From the NCBI GenBank assembly GCA_030641485.1, contig DAOWHJ010000118.1, forward strand, positions 1 through 15,060: DNA of 15,060 nt, given 5' to 3'. Position 1 is the stretch's first letter. Each line of letters opens with the position of its first letter. This stretch comes from Pseudomonadota bacterium. Lineage in GTDB: Bacteria; Desulfobacterota; Anaeroferrophillalia; Anaeroferrophillales; Tharpellaceae. A program made the position numbers and the translations under genes. Below are positions 14,616 through 15,060 of this stretch, piece after piece. The notes below the pieces were generated by a model, which saw nothing but the letters and a program-made list of their open reading frames with translations, did no database searches and was not told the DNA's origin.

Positions 14616-14630
14616 GCGGGCAGCGCCCGC
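14616..14630 (+). other. GC-rich hairpin in the fliQ leader
   Basis: GCGGGC (14616-14621) pairs with GCCCGC (14625-14630) around AGC, and CTTA/TAAG extends it. It sits just before AAGGAG of fliQ. There is no T tail, so it is not a terminator; it could tune fliQ translation. Confidence 0.4.
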
Positions 14631-14647
14631 GCTTAAGGAGAGAGTCG

Positions 14648-14917
14648 ATGACTCCTGAATTTGTTGTGGCTTTGGCCAAAACTTCGATGGAGACCACCTT
14701 GCTGATCTGTGCACCGATGTTGGGTACCGGGCTGGCAGTTGGTCTTTTAGTCAGTATTTTTCAAACCGTAACCTCAATTCAGGAGATGACCTTAACTTTT
14801 GTCCCAAAGATTGTTATTGTTTTTCTAGCGGTTATCTATTTTTTTCCCTGGATGCTTCAGTATATGGTCGATTTTACGACCCAGATAATGACTTCCATTC
14901 CCCACGTTATTCGCTGA
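14648..14917 (+). CDS. fliQ: Flagellar type III export gate protein FliQ
   Basis: An 89-residue protein of two membrane hairpin segments (about 17-40 and 50-77). The sequence MTPEFVVALAKTSMETTLL, then GLLVSIFQTVTSIQEMTLTFVPKI, is the FliQ signature. It packs on the FliP ring in the export gate. AAGGAG precedes the ATG. The gap from fliP is 92 bp and contains a GC-rich hairpin. The family normally is followed by fliR, which does not start in the remaining 143 bases. Confidence 0.96.
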   Translation: MTPEFVVALAKTSMETTLLICAPMLGTGLAVGLLVSIFQTVTSIQEMTLTFVPKIVIVFLAVIYFFPWMLQYMVDFTTQIMTSIPHVIR

Positions 14918-14934
14918 TAATCCTAGATGATTGG

Positions 14935-14977
14935 CGCCTAAGTTACAGAGAAAAACGGCGAACCTTGCTTCGCCCTC
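14935..14977 (-). repeat. Copy B of the short repeat that brackets the flagellar genes
   Basis: Reverse-complement match to 8141-8173: 14958-14977 at 19 of 20 positions and 14935-14944 at 9 of 10. Confidence 0.55.
14957..14974 (-). terminator. Possible minus-strand intrinsic terminator within a repeat
   Basis: On the minus strand GGCGAA-GCAAGG-TTCGCC is followed by GTTTTT. This would end a gene coming leftward from beyond the window's right edge. It belongs to the repeat also present near 8141. Confidence 0.4.
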
Positions 14978-14993
14978 ATAAATGGGGTCACAT

Positions 14994-15057
14994 CTTGACA
15001 AATGGCGGGTATAAACTGTGGTTTTGAACGATCCTTACGGTTCCGCCAAGTGTCAAG
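14994..15057. repeat. Inverted repeat at the right edge, possibly REP/RAYT-associated
   Basis: CTTGACAAATGGCGG (14994-15008) pairs with CCGCCAAGTGTCAAG (15043-15057) at 13 of 15 positions around a 34-base loop. The preceding AATGGGGTCACATCTTGACA resembles sequence I associate with ends of REP-associated tyrosine transposase loci, but the window stops before any gene. Confidence 0.5.
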
Positions 15058-15060
15058 AAA

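Overview
The window looks like a motile, anaerobic, Gram-negative bacterium of the Desulfobacterota (former Deltaproteobacteria, Geobacter/Desulfuromonas-like). This is inferred from a stand-alone four-subunit ferredoxin-dependent 2-oxoacid oxidoreductase operon, a flagellar block that starts with motA plus two motB-like genes, moderate GC content and several small palindromic intergenic repeats. No rRNA, tRNA or CRISPR array is visible.

Left part (1-4152, minus strand) is accessory DNA. It opens with a decayed type I restriction methyltransferase (hsdM) remnant in which an N-terminal piece is joined directly to the C-terminal tail, with the catalytic middle missing. Next is a 193-bp MITE-like element (303-495) with 11-bp terminal inverted repeats, a 6-bp target duplication and an inner 14-bp inverted repeat. 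Then comes a tightly coupled four-gene minus-strand operon: a 278-aa protein of unknown family, two different P-loop ATPases of the BrxC/BrxD (DUF2791) type, and a 66-aa basic/acidic mini-protein. It has a well-formed promoter of its own, and homopolymeric C tracts lie in its leader and just past its end. No other BREX gene is present. This is the best candidate for an undescribed, probably defence-related, system.

Middle part (4395-7951, plus strand) is a metabolic operon: a two-cluster ferredoxin, then the alpha, beta and gamma subunits of a 2-oxoacid:ferredoxin oxidoreductase (Kor/Vor type), then an XRE-cupin regulator and a strong intrinsic terminator. A 141-bp imperfect palindrome sits between the beta and gamma genes.

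Right part (8213-14917, plus strand) is a flagellar operon: motA, a degenerate motB-like gene, motB, fliL, fliM, fliN, fliO, fliP and fliQ, i.e. stator, C-ring and part of the export gate. After fliQ the expected fliR/flhB do not begin within the window. Instead there are repeat sequences, including a minus-strand terminator-like hairpin and an inverted repeat, and part of this repeat recurs in inverted orientation just upstream of motA.
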